Positions 17,176 to 26,252 of a stretch of 64,000 nt of DNA are shown one piece after another. The stretch's first letter is position 1; every line of letters begins with the position of its first letter. The translations under genes and the position numbers were made by a program. The stretch is from Rhizobium herbae (lineage in GTDB: Bacteria; Pseudomonadota; Alphaproteobacteria; Rhizobiales; Rhizobiaceae): contig NZ_JAGGJV010000001.1 of assembly GCF_017873135.1 (NCBI RefSeq), forward strand, positions 992,001 to 1,056,000, given 5' to 3'. The notes beneath the pieces were generated by a model. It ran no database searches. It was not told the DNA's origin and worked only from the letters and a program-made list of their open reading frames with translations.

Positions 17176-18284
17176 TGGCCGCGCTTGGACCTGAAAGTGG
17201 TCCGGCGCTGACAACGGGTACGGTAGCGGGGGGCGAAAGCCTCCCGCAAACCGGTACTCTATCCGGGACAGCCGCTTTGCCCGCAGCGGGCAAGGTCACC
17301 GGTACGTTCTGGCGCCGTTTCACCCTGCGCCGTCCTTTGGCGGCCCTCATAATCCAGCGGCTCGGCTTGAGCGTTGGCCTCCTCTTTGCCGTGTCGCTGA
17401 TGATCTTCGGCGGCGTGGAAGCCCTGCCCGGCGATTTCGCCACCACCTATCTCGGCCAGTCGGCCACGCCGCAGGCCGTCGAAAATATCCGCAAGGATCT
17501 CGGCCTCGACCGGCCGCTGACGGAGCGCTACGTCACCTGGTTGAGTGGTGCGGTCAAAGGTGACTTCGGCAAATCCTGGGCCAGCAAGAACTCCGTCAGC
17601 GAGCAGATCGGCAAGCGCCTCGGAAACTCCCTGTTCCTTGCATTCTTCGCGGCGATTGTCTCGGTTCCGCTTGCCGTCGCCCTCGGCATGCTCGCCGTGC
17701 AATATCGAAACCGGCTGCCGGACAAGATCATCAATGTCGTTTCGCTCGCGGCGATCTCGCTGCCCGAGTTCTTCGTCGGTTACCTGCTGATCCTGTTCTT
17801 TGCGGTGCAGTTGGGTGTCGCAACCTTCCCAGCGACCGTCTATGACAGCATGGGCTTCGGCGAACGGCTCTCGGCCATTGCCTTGCCGGTTGCAACGCTG
17901 GTTCTGGTCGTTCTTGCCCACATGATGCGCATGACCCGCGCCGCCATCCTCAACGTCATGTCGTCGGCCTATGTCGAGACGGCGGAACTGAAGGGCCTCG
18001 GCGCTTTCCGCATCATTGCCAAGCACGCGGCTCCCAACGCCGTCGCCCCGGTCATCAACGTCATCGCGCTCAATCTCGCCTATCTCGTGGTCGGCGTCGT
18101 CGTGGTGGAAGTGGTGTTCGTCTATCCGGGCATGGGCCAGTACATGGTCGATGCGGTGACGGTGCGCGACATGCCGGTGGTGCAGGCCTGCGGCCTGATC
18201 TTCGCCGCCTTCTACATTTTCCTCAACATGGCCGCGGATATTCTCGCCATCCTCGCCAATCCGAGATTGAGGCACCCGCGATGA
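17175..18284 (+). CDS. ABC transporter permease, DppB/OppB type
   Basis: 369 residues, about 30-40 longer than typical DppB because of a low-complexity Gly/Ala/Thr N-terminal extension before the first helix (LGLSVGLLFAVSLMIFGGVE). DFATTYLGQSATPQAVENIR, the PEFFVGYLLILFF helix and the EAA-like loop YVETAELKGLG identify the family. The start overlaps the stop of the binding-protein gene as TAATG. With the following permease it forms the membrane pore of the importer. A shorter start just before the first membrane segment is possible. Confidence 0.87.
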   Translation: MAALGPESGPALTTGTVAGGESLPQTGTLSGTAALPAAGKVTGTFWRRFTLRRPLAALIIQRLGLSVGLLFAVSLMIFGGVEALPGDFATTYLGQSATPQAVENIRKDLGLDRPLTERYVTWLSGAVKGDFGKSWASKNSVSEQIGKRLGNSLFLAFFAAIVSVPLAVALGMLAVQYRNRLPDKIINVVSLAAISLPEFFVGYLLILFFAVQLGVATFPATVYDSMGFGERLSAIALPVATLVLVVLAHMMRMTRAAILNVMSSAYVETAELKGLGAFRIIAKHAAPNAVAPVINVIALNLAYLVVGVVVVEVVFVYPGMGQYMVDAVTVRDMPVVQACGLIFAAFYIFLNMAADILAILANPRLRHPR

Positions 18285-19108
18285 GATTGAGTTCAATTCC
18301 CATAAGCGCTTGGGTCGGCATCGCCGGCATCACCCTTGCCCTCTTCTGCGCCATATTCGCGCCATGGATCGCCCCGTTCGGCGAACGCGACGTCGTCGGC
18401 GATATCTGGCTCCCGATGGGCGGCGACTTCCTGCTGGGAACCGACAATCTCGGCCGCGACCTGTTGTCCCGGCTGATCTTCGGGGCGAGAACCACGATCT
18501 TCGTCGCTCTTGCCGCGACGGTCATCTCCTTCTCGCTCGGCATGCTTTTGTCGTTCACCGCAGCCGTTACCGGCGGTTTCATCGACCAGCTGTTCTCGCG
18601 TTTCAACGACCTGATGATGGCGATCCCGACACTGATCTTCGCCCTCGTCGTACTGGCCGTTCTGCCGCAGCAGCTCTGGATCCTGATCCTCGTGATGGCG
18701 GTCCTCGACAGTACCCGCGTCTTCCGTATCGGGCGGGCCGTCGCCCTCGACGTGGCGGTGATGGAATTCGTCGAGGCGGCGCGTCTTCGTGGGGAAGGCA
18801 CCCGCTGGATCATCTTCCGGGAAATCCTGCCCAACACGCTGTCGCCGCTACTGGCCGAATTCGGCCTGCGCTTTGCCTTCTCGATCCTCTTTCTCTCCAC
18901 CCTCTCCTTCCTCGGCCTCGGCATCCAGCCGCCGGCCGCAGACTGGGGTGGCATGGTCAAGGACAACAAGGACGGCATCATCTTCGGCATCTCGGCAGCA
19001 CTTGTGCCGGGCGGCGCGATCGCCGGTCTTGCCATCTGCGTCAACCTCGTCGTCGACTGGCTGATGAAGCGAACCTCAAGCCTCAAGGGAGGACGCGGCG
19101 ATGCCTGA
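18281..19108 (+). CDS. ABC transporter permease, DppC/OppC type
   Basis: 275 residues with a short cytoplasmic N-terminus, a first helix (GIAGITLALFCAIFAPWIAPF), the family loop PMGGDFLLGTDNLGRDLLSR, several further helices, and the cytoplasmic EAA loop EFVEAARLRGEGTRWIIFRE that docks on the ATPase. It overlaps the preceding permease by four bases (ATGA) and the following ATPase gene by eight, consistent with one translationally coupled operon. Confidence 0.9.
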   Translation: MRLSSIPISAWVGIAGITLALFCAIFAPWIAPFGERDVVGDIWLPMGGDFLLGTDNLGRDLLSRLIFGARTTIFVALAATVISFSLGMLLSFTAAVTGGFIDQLFSRFNDLMMAIPTLIFALVVLAVLPQQLWILILVMAVLDSTRVFRIGRAVALDVAVMEFVEAARLRGEGTRWIIFREILPNTLSPLLAEFGLRFAFSILFLSTLSFLGLGIQPPAADWGGMVKDNKDGIIFGISAALVPGGAIAGLAICVNLVVDWLMKRTSSLKGGRGDA

Positions 19109-20732
19109 TCTACTTTCCGTCAGAAACCTGAAGATCGAAGCAACAAGCTATCCGCCGGGCGAGCCGCCAAAGACCGTGACCCTGGTCGAAAACGTCTCCT
19201 TCGATGTCCAGAAGGGCAAAGTGCTTGGCCTGATCGGTGAATCCGGCGCCGGCAAATCGACTATCGGACTTTCCGCCTTGGCCTATGGCCGTGGCGGCGC
19301 ATCGATCACCGGCGGTCAAGTGCTGATCAACGGCAAGGACATCCTGGCGCTCGATCGCAATGGCATCCGCACGATCCGCGGCTGCAAGGTCTGCTATGTC
19401 GCGCAATCGGCAGCCGCAGCCTTCAACCCGGCGCACCGCCTCGGCGAGCAGGTGATCGAGGCGTCGTTGCGGCACAAGATCATGAGCCGTGAAGATGCTG
19501 AGAAACGAGCGCTCTACCTTTTCAGGGTGCTTGGTCTGCCCAACCCGGAAACCTTTGGGCAGCGTTACCCGCATCAGGTCTCCGGAGGCCAGCTCCAGCG
19601 CGCGATGACAGCGATGGCGCTCTGCCCCAATCCCGAGCTGATCGTCTTCGACGAACCGACGACGGCGCTCGACGTCACAACGCAGATCGACGTGCTGGCT
19701 GCGATCAAGCATGCGATCGAGGAAACCCACACGGCCGCCCTCTACATCACGCATGATCTTGCCGTCGTCGCCCAGATTTCCGACGACATCATGGTGCTGC
19801 GCCATGGCAAGACGGTGGAATACGGAACGACCAAGCAGATCATCGAGGCACCGAACGAGGACTATACAAGGGCGCTGGTCAGCGTCCGCCAGACCAAGCG
19901 CGAGGAAGCGCACGACCAGAGCAATACGCTGCTGAAGATCGAACATATCAGCGCCGGTTACGCCAACGGCTTCAAGGTTCTGCATGACGTTTCCATGCAT
20001 CTGCCCAAGGGCCAGACGCTGGCGATCGTCGGCGAAAGCGGCTCCGGCAAATCGACGCTGGCCCGCGTCATCACCGGCCTTCTCCCGCCGTCCGAAGGCA
20101 AGATCACCTTCGACGGCAAGGAACTGCCGAAGGCGCTGCGATCACGTACCAAGGAAGAGCTTCGCCGCGTCCAGATGATCTACCAGATGGCCGACACTGC
20201 GATGAACCCGCGCCAGACGGTGCGCGACATCATCGGCCGGCCGATCTCCTTCTACTACGGCCTGCATGGGGCCAAGAAGACGGAACGGGTCAAGCAACTG
20301 CTCGACCAGATCGAGATGGGCGACCGGTTCCTCGACCGCTATCCGGCCGAACTCTCCGGCGGCCAGAAACAGCGTGTCGCCATCGCCCGCGCGCTTGCGG
20401 CAAAGCCGGAACTCATCCTCTGCGACGAACCGACCTCGGCGCTCGACCCGCTGGTGGCCGAAGGCATCCTGAATCTGCTTCTGAAGCTTCAGGAGGAAAC
20501 CGCTGTTTCCTATGTCTTTATCACCCACGACATCGCCATCGTCCGTGCGATTGCCGACAGTGTCGCCGTCATGCATCGCGGCAAGCTGGTGCGCTTCGGG
20601 CCGAAGTCCAAGGTGCTGTCGCCGCCTTTCGACGACTACACCGACCTGCTGCTGAAATCCGTTCCGGAAATGGAGATCGGCTGGCTGGAGAAGGTGCTGA
20701 CGACGCGGCGTATGGAAAGTGCCGGGAATTGA
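19101..20732 (+). CDS. Fused double ATP-binding protein of the peptide-type ABC importer (DppD-DppF)
   Basis: 543 residues with two complete ABC modules. The first has Walker A GESGAGKS (about 47-54), signature VSGGQLQR and Walker B LIVFDEPTTALD. The second begins near 275, with Walker A GESGSGKS, signature LSGGQKQR and Walker B LILCDEPTSALD. One polypeptide therefore supplies both nucleotide-binding sites that E. coli encodes as DppD and DppF. All catalytic motifs are intact. It completes the transporter: one binding protein, two permeases and one fused ATPase. Confidence 0.92.
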   Translation: MPDLLSVRNLKIEATSYPPGEPPKTVTLVENVSFDVQKGKVLGLIGESGAGKSTIGLSALAYGRGGASITGGQVLINGKDILALDRNGIRTIRGCKVCYVAQSAAAAFNPAHRLGEQVIEASLRHKIMSREDAEKRALYLFRVLGLPNPETFGQRYPHQVSGGQLQRAMTAMALCPNPELIVFDEPTTALDVTTQIDVLAAIKHAIEETHTAALYITHDLAVVAQISDDIMVLRHGKTVEYGTTKQIIEAPNEDYTRALVSVRQTKREEAHDQSNTLLKIEHISAGYANGFKVLHDVSMHLPKGQTLAIVGESGSGKSTLARVITGLLPPSEGKITFDGKELPKALRSRTKEELRRVQMIYQMADTAMNPRQTVRDIIGRPISFYYGLHGAKKTERVKQLLDQIEMGDRFLDRYPAELSGGQKQRVAIARALAAKPELILCDEPTSALDPLVAEGILNLLLKLQEETAVSYVFITHDIAIVRAIADSVAVMHRGKLVRFGPKSKVLSPPFDDYTDLLLKSVPEMEIGWLEKVLTTRRMESAGN

Positions 20733-20779
20733 GCATCGGCGATCCAAAGGCAGCCCGAAGCCGAACTCGGGCTGCGATC

Positions 20780-21115
20780 TTACTTGGCGGTGCAGTCCAC
20801 ATCGCCGGTGCGCTGTGCAGCCTCGCCTTCAAGCAGGACCGACGGATCACCCTTTGCGGAACAGTCGCCCTTCGCACCGGTCCCGGAGCGGAAATGCACG
20901 ACGGGTTGCCCTTCAATGAAAATGCTCGGCACGATCTCGTAGAGTTCCGGCGGGCAATTGACGACATCGGACATTCTGAGCGCCGGCTGCCCGCCGATCA
21001 TCACGCTGGTGGCGCCGGACAATGCGCAGGCCGGCAGAGGCACAAGATCATCCGCAACGGCAATGCCGGCAAATCCAAGGATCAAAACAGCCGCCGAAAC
21101 ATTTCTTCCTGACAT
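20780..21115 (-). CDS. Small exported protein with PAAR-like repeats
   Basis: 111 residues with a Sec-type signal peptide (RNVSAAVLILGFAGIAVA, cleavage near AVADD). The mature part has three repeat-like units of the form S-x-V/I-hydrophobic-hydrophobic-x-G-x-x-A/V (SVMIGGQPALRMSD, SIFIEGQPVVHF, SVLLEGEAAQRTGD), resembling the PAAR beta-repeat of type VI spike tips, plus several cysteines. A signal peptide is unusual for a type VI tip, and no other secretion genes are present, so a periplasmic metal-binding or structural role is possible. Start at 21115 is 6 bases after GGGAGG. It is convergent with the ABC operon and divergent from the CocE gene. Confidence 0.65.
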   Translation of the reverse strand: MSGRNVSAAVLILGFAGIAVADDLVPLPACALSGATSVMIGGQPALRMSDVVNCPPELYEIVPSIFIEGQPVVHFRSGTGAKGDCSAKGDPSVLLEGEAAQRTGDVDCTAK

Positions 21116-21175
21116 CACCATCCTCCCAGACGTCGCTGAAACAGCCGTCACCCAGCATGCAGAAAAGACGAAGAC

Positions 21176-23176
21176 ATGACCACAGGCAATTTCACCGTCA
21201 TCGAAAACCAATGGATCGTCCTCAAGGATGGAACGCGGATGGCCGCGCGCATCTGGATGCCGGAAGGCGCGGACAGCAATCCGGTTCCAGCCGTGTTCGA
21301 ATACCTGCCCTACCGCAAGCGTGACGGCACCAGCCCGCGCGACGAATCCACCTATCCGGTCTTTGCCGCGGCCGGCATTGCCGGCGTACGAGTCGACATC
21401 CGCGGCTCGGGCGAATCCGACGGCGTCATCGATGGGGAATACACGCCGCGCGAACTCGCAGATGGCTGCGAACTGATCGCCTGGATCGCAGCGCAACCCT
21501 GGTCGAACGGCAAGGTCGGCATGATGGGCATTTCCTGGGGCGGCTTCAACTGCCTGCAGGTAGCAGCCCTCAAGCCTCCGGCGCTGAAGGCCGTGATCTC
21601 GATTGCCTCCACGGTCGATCGCTACAACGACGATATCCACTACAAGAACGGCACCCATCTTTCGGCGCAACTCTCCTGGGCCGCGACCATGCTTGCCTAC
21701 CAGTCCCGCTCGCCCGATCCGGCTCTGGTCGGCGACAGATGGAAGGACATGTGGCTGGAACGGCTGGAGAACGAACCGTTCTTCATGGAGGAATGGCTGG
21801 AGCACCAGCGCCGTGACGCCTTCTGGGAACACGGCTCGATCTGCGAGGATTTCGACGGCTTCCCCGTGCCCGCGATGGTCATCGCCGGCTGGGCGGACGG
21901 CTACCGCAACACGCCGATGAAGGCAGCCGAAGGTCTCGGCGACAAGGTGAAGGCCCTGATCGGCCCCTGGGTGCACAAATATCCGCATTTCGCCTGGCCG
22001 AAACCGCGCACCGATTTCCATGGCGAGGCGATCGCCTGGTGGAACCGCTGGCTGCGTGACGAAGACACCGGCGTCGAAAACCTGCCGCAGATGCGCGCCT
22101 TCATTCTCGACGGTCCGAAGCCGGCCGTGCGCCGCAATGTCGAGCCGGGATTCTGGATTGCCAAGGACCAATGGCAGCCGCCGGAAATGCAGTGCTTCTA
22201 TGTCGATCAGTTCGGCAGCCTGCAGGAGGGCATGCCGATCGCCGGCGCCCATGATCACAACGCCTTCCTGAAATCGCCGCTGGACACCGGCACCGCTTCC
22301 GGCGAATGGTTCACCCTGAAGCCCGACGCCGAGATGGCCGGCGACCAGCGTGTCGACGATGCCGGTTCGCTGACCTTCGAGACGGCACCGCTGACGCATG
22401 CCGTCGACTATCTCGGCCAGCCGGTGCTGACGGTCGAGCTTGCCTGCGATGGCGACTGGGCCAATCTCGTCGCCCGCCTCGTCGATATCCACCCGGACGG
22501 CAGCGTCACCCGCGTCACGTTCGGCGTCCTTAATCTCGCGCATCGCGACGGCAATACCGAACCGAAGCCGATGCCAAAGGGAGAAAAGACGCAGATCCGC
22601 CTGGTCCTCGATGCCTGTGGCTACCGCTTCGACGCCGGTCACCGCATCCGGCTGTCGCTGTCGACCGCTTACTGGCCAATGGTGCTGCCCTCGCCAACCG
22701 ATCCCGGCCTGACACTGGATCTTGCCTCGATCGGCCTTGCCCTGCCGAAACTCGGCGAGCATCAACGGATCACCATGCCGGAGCCTTCAAATCCCGATCC
22801 GCTGCCGAAATACACGGAGCTTGCGGCGGGCAAGACCAGCCGCCGGGTAGAACGCGACATGACGACGGGCAAGACCCACTATCATATCTACGAGGATGGC
22901 GGCCTTTTCGAACATCCGGGAACCGGCTTTGCGACGCGGGACATTCGCGACGAAACCTGGACCATTGCTGCCGACGATCCTCTGTCGATGACCGGTGTCT
23001 CGACCTGGACCTGCATTGCTAGGCGGGAAGGCTGGTCCGTCAAAACCGTTTCGGTCTCGCGGATCGGCTGCACGGCAACGGAGTGGCTGACCTCTGCCTC
23101 GGTCACGGCCTTCGAAGACGACAGTCAGGTCTTCGAAAAGACATTCGAGAAGCGCGTCCCCCGCGATTTCATGTAG
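21176..23176 (+). CDS. CocE/NonD-family hydrolase (X-Pro dipeptidyl-peptidase S15 type)
   Basis: 666 residues. An alpha/beta hydrolase domain carries the nucleophile motif GISWGGF with Ser120 and the family segment VRVDIRGSGESDG (71-83). A C-terminal jelly-roll domain follows from about 400 (TFETAPLTHAVDYLGQPVLTVEL, and later GHRIRLSLSTAYWP). Members are serine acylases/esterases or X-Pro peptidases. There is no signal peptide, so it acts in the cytoplasm. Following a peptide-type importer, it may hydrolyse the imported compound, for example an amide or ester conjugate; the true substrate is unknown. Confidence 0.85.
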   Translation: MTTGNFTVIENQWIVLKDGTRMAARIWMPEGADSNPVPAVFEYLPYRKRDGTSPRDESTYPVFAAAGIAGVRVDIRGSGESDGVIDGEYTPRELADGCELIAWIAAQPWSNGKVGMMGISWGGFNCLQVAALKPPALKAVISIASTVDRYNDDIHYKNGTHLSAQLSWAATMLAYQSRSPDPALVGDRWKDMWLERLENEPFFMEEWLEHQRRDAFWEHGSICEDFDGFPVPAMVIAGWADGYRNTPMKAAEGLGDKVKALIGPWVHKYPHFAWPKPRTDFHGEAIAWWNRWLRDEDTGVENLPQMRAFILDGPKPAVRRNVEPGFWIAKDQWQPPEMQCFYVDQFGSLQEGMPIAGAHDHNAFLKSPLDTGTASGEWFTLKPDAEMAGDQRVDDAGSLTFETAPLTHAVDYLGQPVLTVELACDGDWANLVARLVDIHPDGSVTRVTFGVLNLAHRDGNTEPKPMPKGEKTQIRLVLDACGYRFDAGHRIRLSLSTAYWPMVLPSPTDPGLTLDLASIGLALPKLGEHQRITMPEPSNPDPLPKYTELAAGKTSRRVERDMTTGKTHYHIYEDGGLFEHPGTGFATRDIRDETWTIAADDPLSMTGVSTWTCIARREGWSVKTVSVSRIGCTATEWLTSASVTAFEDDSQVFEKTFEKRVPRDFM

Positions 23177-23180
23177 ACGA

Positions 23181-23579
23181 TCAGACGGGCGTTGCCTCGG
23201 CCAGGGCCGCAAGCGCCCGTTCCGCATCCTGCGCGGGCACGAAGATGTGGTCGTGGTGATAGGCCGCGACCACATTGGCGCTGATGCCATGTCGTGTCAG
23301 CGCCACGGCCACCGCCGCCGTCAACCCGACGGCTTCAAGCGCCGAATGAACGGTCAGCGTGATGCAGCGCATCACCGGGCCATAGGTCAGGCCTGCCTTG
23401 TCGGCAGTCTCTTTTGCGAGAATCAGAGTTAGTCCCTCATCTTCGCGAAAGAAGCCGAGAGGCTGCAGTGACAGCCAGCCGGCATCATTCACGGGGACGC
23501 TACAATAGACATACTCCCCAGGACGCAGACCCGGGCGCATCTCGCGCAAGAGCACGCCGAGATCGGTGATACCGCTCAT
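23181..23579 (-). CDS. ACT domain-containing protein
   Basis: 132 residues resembling the two-lobed ACT proteins (ACT_7/DUF2241 type): an N-terminal half with MRPGLRPGEYVYCSVP and a C-terminal ACT-like fold (ITLTVHSALEAVGLTAAVAVALTR). Such proteins are thought to bind amino acids, but the function is unknown. The ATG at 23579 lies about 9 bases after GAGGG; an ATG two codons upstream (23585) is too close to it. It is convergent with the CocE gene, with only four bases between stops. Confidence 0.75.
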   Translation of the reverse strand: MSGITDLGVLLREMRPGLRPGEYVYCSVPVNDAGWLSLQPLGFFREDEGLTLILAKETADKAGLTYGPVMRCITLTVHSALEAVGLTAAVAVALTRHGISANVVAAYHHDHIFVPAQDAERALAALAEATPV

Positions 23580-23780
23580 TTCCATTTCCCTCTGTCGACC
23601 CCGTCATCATCACACAAGCGTGTACCGCAGCCTCCGGCGCCTCACTTTGGCGTGACGCACGCATTTGCGATTTGACCCGCTGGCGTGTTTGGTCACAGTT
23701 TGCTCATAAAGCAAGGTCGCATGTCGCTGCAATCGGCAGTGGATCGCCCTGTTTCCGGAAGATCATCCTGGAGGAATACC

Positions 23781-24524
23781 ATGCCGCAGCTCGGAAAAGG
23801 CAAGCTTTCGCATTCGACAAAACGCCCTCTCGTTTTCGGACTTGCCGGGGTGACGGCAATCGCCGCCGCACTGTTTGCGATGTCCTCGACATTCAGCAAC
23901 GCTGCCGAGGATGCGTTCGTCATCCCACCGCCGGCGATCGATGAAGCCGCGACCGCCACCACGGAAAAGGCTGTCTTCGCCGGCGGCTGCTTCTGGGGCG
24001 TGCAAGGCGTCTTTCAGCATGTGAAGGGCGTGAAGAACGCGGTTTCCGGTTATTCCGGCGGCACCAAGGAAACCGCTGTCTATGAAACCGTCAGCGGCGG
24101 CGACACCGGGCATGCCGAGGCGGTCGAAGTGACCTACAACCCGAAGATGGTCACCTATGGTCAACTGCTGCAGATCTACTTCTCGGTGGCGCACAATCCG
24201 ACGCAATTGAACTACCAGGGGCCTGATCACGGCACGCAATACCGTTCCGAGATTTTCACGACCAACAGCGAGCAGAAAAAGATCGCCGAGAGCTACATCG
24301 CCCAGCTCGACAAGGCGAAGGTTTATGGCGAGCCGGTTGTCACCAAGGTGTCCGACATGACTGCCTTCTACCCGGCCGAGGAATATCATCAGGATTTCCT
24401 GACGCTCAATCCGACCTATCCCTACATCGTCTACAACGACATGCCTAAGATCGAGAACCTCAAGGCACTCTTCCCGGCGAAATTCAGTGCCGATCCGGTA
24501 CTCGTCCTGAAAGCCAAGGGCTGA
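23781..24524 (+). CDS. msrA: Exported peptide methionine sulfoxide reductase MsrA
   Basis: 247 residues. An N-terminal signal/anchor (PLVFGLAGVTAIAAALFAMS, 16-35) is followed by a linker and the MsrA domain with catalytic Cys70 in AGGCFWGVQGVFQ, the GYSGG loop and YHQDFL near the C-terminus. It reduces methionine-S-sulfoxide in periplasmic or membrane-facing proteins. MsrA of most bacteria is cytosolic, so the leader is notable. The ATG at 23781 is six bases after GGAGGA; the open frame extends 96 bases upstream without a good ribosome site. Confidence 0.92.
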   Translation: MPQLGKGKLSHSTKRPLVFGLAGVTAIAAALFAMSSTFSNAAEDAFVIPPPAIDEAATATTEKAVFAGGCFWGVQGVFQHVKGVKNAVSGYSGGTKETAVYETVSGGDTGHAEAVEVTYNPKMVTYGQLLQIYFSVAHNPTQLNYQGPDHGTQYRSEIFTTNSEQKKIAESYIAQLDKAKVYGEPVVTKVSDMTAFYPAEEYHQDFLTLNPTYPYIVYNDMPKIENLKALFPAKFSADPVLVLKAKG

Positions 24525-25448
24525 TCAGAGCGTTCCGACAAGGCCGCTGACGCCACGGCAAAGATTCAGGAAACCTTCGCGCGCGCCCTCGCTCATATGA
24601 CGGGCGCGCAGCCATGCATGGATCATCTGCGCCTCGTCGCGATAGGTGACGTTGACGCCCGCCGCGATCAGCCGCTGGGCATAGTGCGCAGCGTCGTCGC
24701 GCAGAGGATCGAAATGCGCCGACGTGATATAGGCCGGCGGCAGGCCGGAAAGCTCATCGGCTTTCAGAGGATGGGCGAAGGCATTGTCGGCGGGGGCTTT
24801 CAGCATATCGCGATAATAGGAGACGTCGGCCGTCGACAATCCCGGCGCCTGCGCCATCTCGGAATAGGAACCTGACACCAGATCGCCGCCGAGCCCCGGA
24901 TAGATCAGCACCTGTCCGGCAATGCCGCCGATTGCCTCTGCACGAGCTTTCAAAACCACACCCGCCGCCAGATTGCCGCCGGCGCTGTCCCCCGCGATCA
25001 CCAGCGGCCGGCCGTCGGCAAGCAACGATTTAAGCACCTCGAAACAATCGTCGAAGGCTGCCGGCCAGACATGCTCCGGCGCCAGCCGGTAATCCACCGA
25101 CACCAGCTCGGCTTTTGCCGCATGGGCAAGCTCGGCGCAGATCGCATCATGGCTTTGCAGCGAGCCCACGACGAAACCGCCGCCGTGGATGTAGAAGACG
25201 CGGGTCTGCGTCGCGATTGCGGCAGGCCGGTACCGGCGCAAAGGAATCCGCCCGCCGACGATCTCATCCTGCCGCGTCAGCCCTTCCGGCGACGGCGCGT
25301 CGAATTCGGCACAGAGGGCGTCATACCATTGGCGTTGCTGCGCAATCGACGCATCGATGGCATCGGCGGGATAGAAATCTTCGCAGCGCTTGTGGAAGGC
25401 GAGTATGCCGGGTTCGGTGGGGATTGCACGTGTCACTATAACCACCAT
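24525..25448 (-). CDS. Alpha/beta hydrolase of the hormone-sensitive lipase family
   Basis: About 307 residues. The oxyanion motif FYIHGGGFVVGS, nucleophile motif GDSAGGN and later Asp (FDPLRDD) and His (MIHAW) segments complete a Ser-Asp-His triad typical of HSL-type carboxylesterases. No signal peptide, so cytoplasmic. The stop directly abuts that of msrA, convergently. The start is uncertain: ATG at 25448 has no clear ribosome site, and a GTG at 25436 is an alternative. It is divergent from the signal-peptidase-like gene. The physiological ester is unknown. Confidence 0.83.
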   Translation of the reverse strand: MVVIVTRAIPTEPGILAFHKRCEDFYPADAIDASIAQQRQWYDALCAEFDAPSPEGLTRQDEIVGGRIPLRRYRPAAIATQTRVFYIHGGGFVVGSLQSHDAICAELAHAAKAELVSVDYRLAPEHVWPAAFDDCFEVLKSLLADGRPLVIAGDSAGGNLAAGVVLKARAEAIGGIAGQVLIYPGLGGDLVSGSYSEMAQAPGLSTADVSYYRDMLKAPADNAFAHPLKADELSGLPPAYITSAHFDPLRDDAAHYAQRLIAAGVNVTYRDEAQMIHAWLRARHMSEGAREGFLNLCRGVSGLVGTL

Positions 25449-25512
25449 AAATGGCAAGCTGTCGGTCAACATTATAAGCGCCGGCTTCACGTTTGTATGC
25501 AAGGGGTTATCT

Positions 25513-26220
25513 GTGAAAAAAATTTGGAAGCAGTGGCGCAAAGTTGTGCTTTCTCTTGCCGCCGTTCTGGTCGTTCTTCCTATTCTGCTCGGTGCAATAG
25601 CGGTCACCGGAGGCATTTCTTATCTAGCGCGCCCGTTTGGTTTTCAGGGGTTCTCATTGCCAACCGGCGCGATGTCTCCAACCCTGTGGGTTGGAGATTA
25701 CATGATTTCCGACAATTCCGCGTATGGGGACAGAAGCCCCTTCTCTGCCGGAAGTGACGGGAGGGCTCGACTGCAAATAAAGCCTCTGCAGGGGGATGTT
25801 GTCGTGCTTCTTCACCCCCATGACAATTTCATCATGACCAGCCGCATCATAGGCATGCCCGGTGATCGTGTCCGCATGACAGACGGACGGCTTTATCTGA
25901 ATGGTGAGATCGTACCGCGTACTGCCCAGGAACCATTTCAGATGCTCGGCGAGTTCGACGGACAGTTCCCAGCCTACATCGAAACGCTTCCCGGGGGCCT
26001 CACCCACGGAATTCTCGAGTTTTCCGATGATGAGAGAGGAGACAATATGGAAGAAGTCGTCGTACCCCAGGAAAGCTATTTCCTGATGGGCGACAACCGT
26101 GACAGAAGTTCGGACAGCCGATTTGATCTGGGCTTCGTTCCCGAAGATTACATCATCGGAAAAGCCAGTCTCGTGCTTTTCAATAAAACCGCTTGGATGC
26201 GCAGGCGGTGGATCGAATGA
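25513..26220 (+). CDS. Signal peptidase I-like (S26) protein lacking the catalytic Ser-Lys dyad
   Basis: 235 residues with an N-terminal membrane anchor (VVLSLAAVLVVLPILLGAIA), then the S26 boxes. In box B, where active enzymes have SGSMxPTL, the sequence is TGAMSPTL: Ala53 takes the place of the nucleophilic Ser. In the box that carries the general-base Lys (IKRVVGLPGD type), the sequence is TSRIIGMPGD: Ser110 replaces Lys. The C-terminal GDNRDRSSDSR box is intact. It is therefore probably not a normal peptidase. Start is GTG at 25513 after AAGGGG. Base composition looks less GC-rich than its neighbours, hinting at transfer. Confidence 0.82.
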   Translation: MKKIWKQWRKVVLSLAAVLVVLPILLGAIAVTGGISYLARPFGFQGFSLPTGAMSPTLWVGDYMISDNSAYGDRSPFSAGSDGRARLQIKPLQGDVVVLLHPHDNFIMTSRIIGMPGDRVRMTDGRLYLNGEIVPRTAQEPFQMLGEFDGQFPAYIETLPGGLTHGILEFSDDERGDNMEEVVVPQESYFLMGDNRDRSSDSRFDLGFVPEDYIIGKASLVLFNKTAWMRRRWIE

Positions 26221-26252
26221 GAATTCTCTCCTCCCGCCGTGTTAGCTAGGTC

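Noticed and set aside
21116..22765. Extension of the PAAR-like gene through the CocE region
   Set aside because: Would destroy the signal peptide and overlap a strong plus-strand gene; start at 21115 has its own ribosome site.
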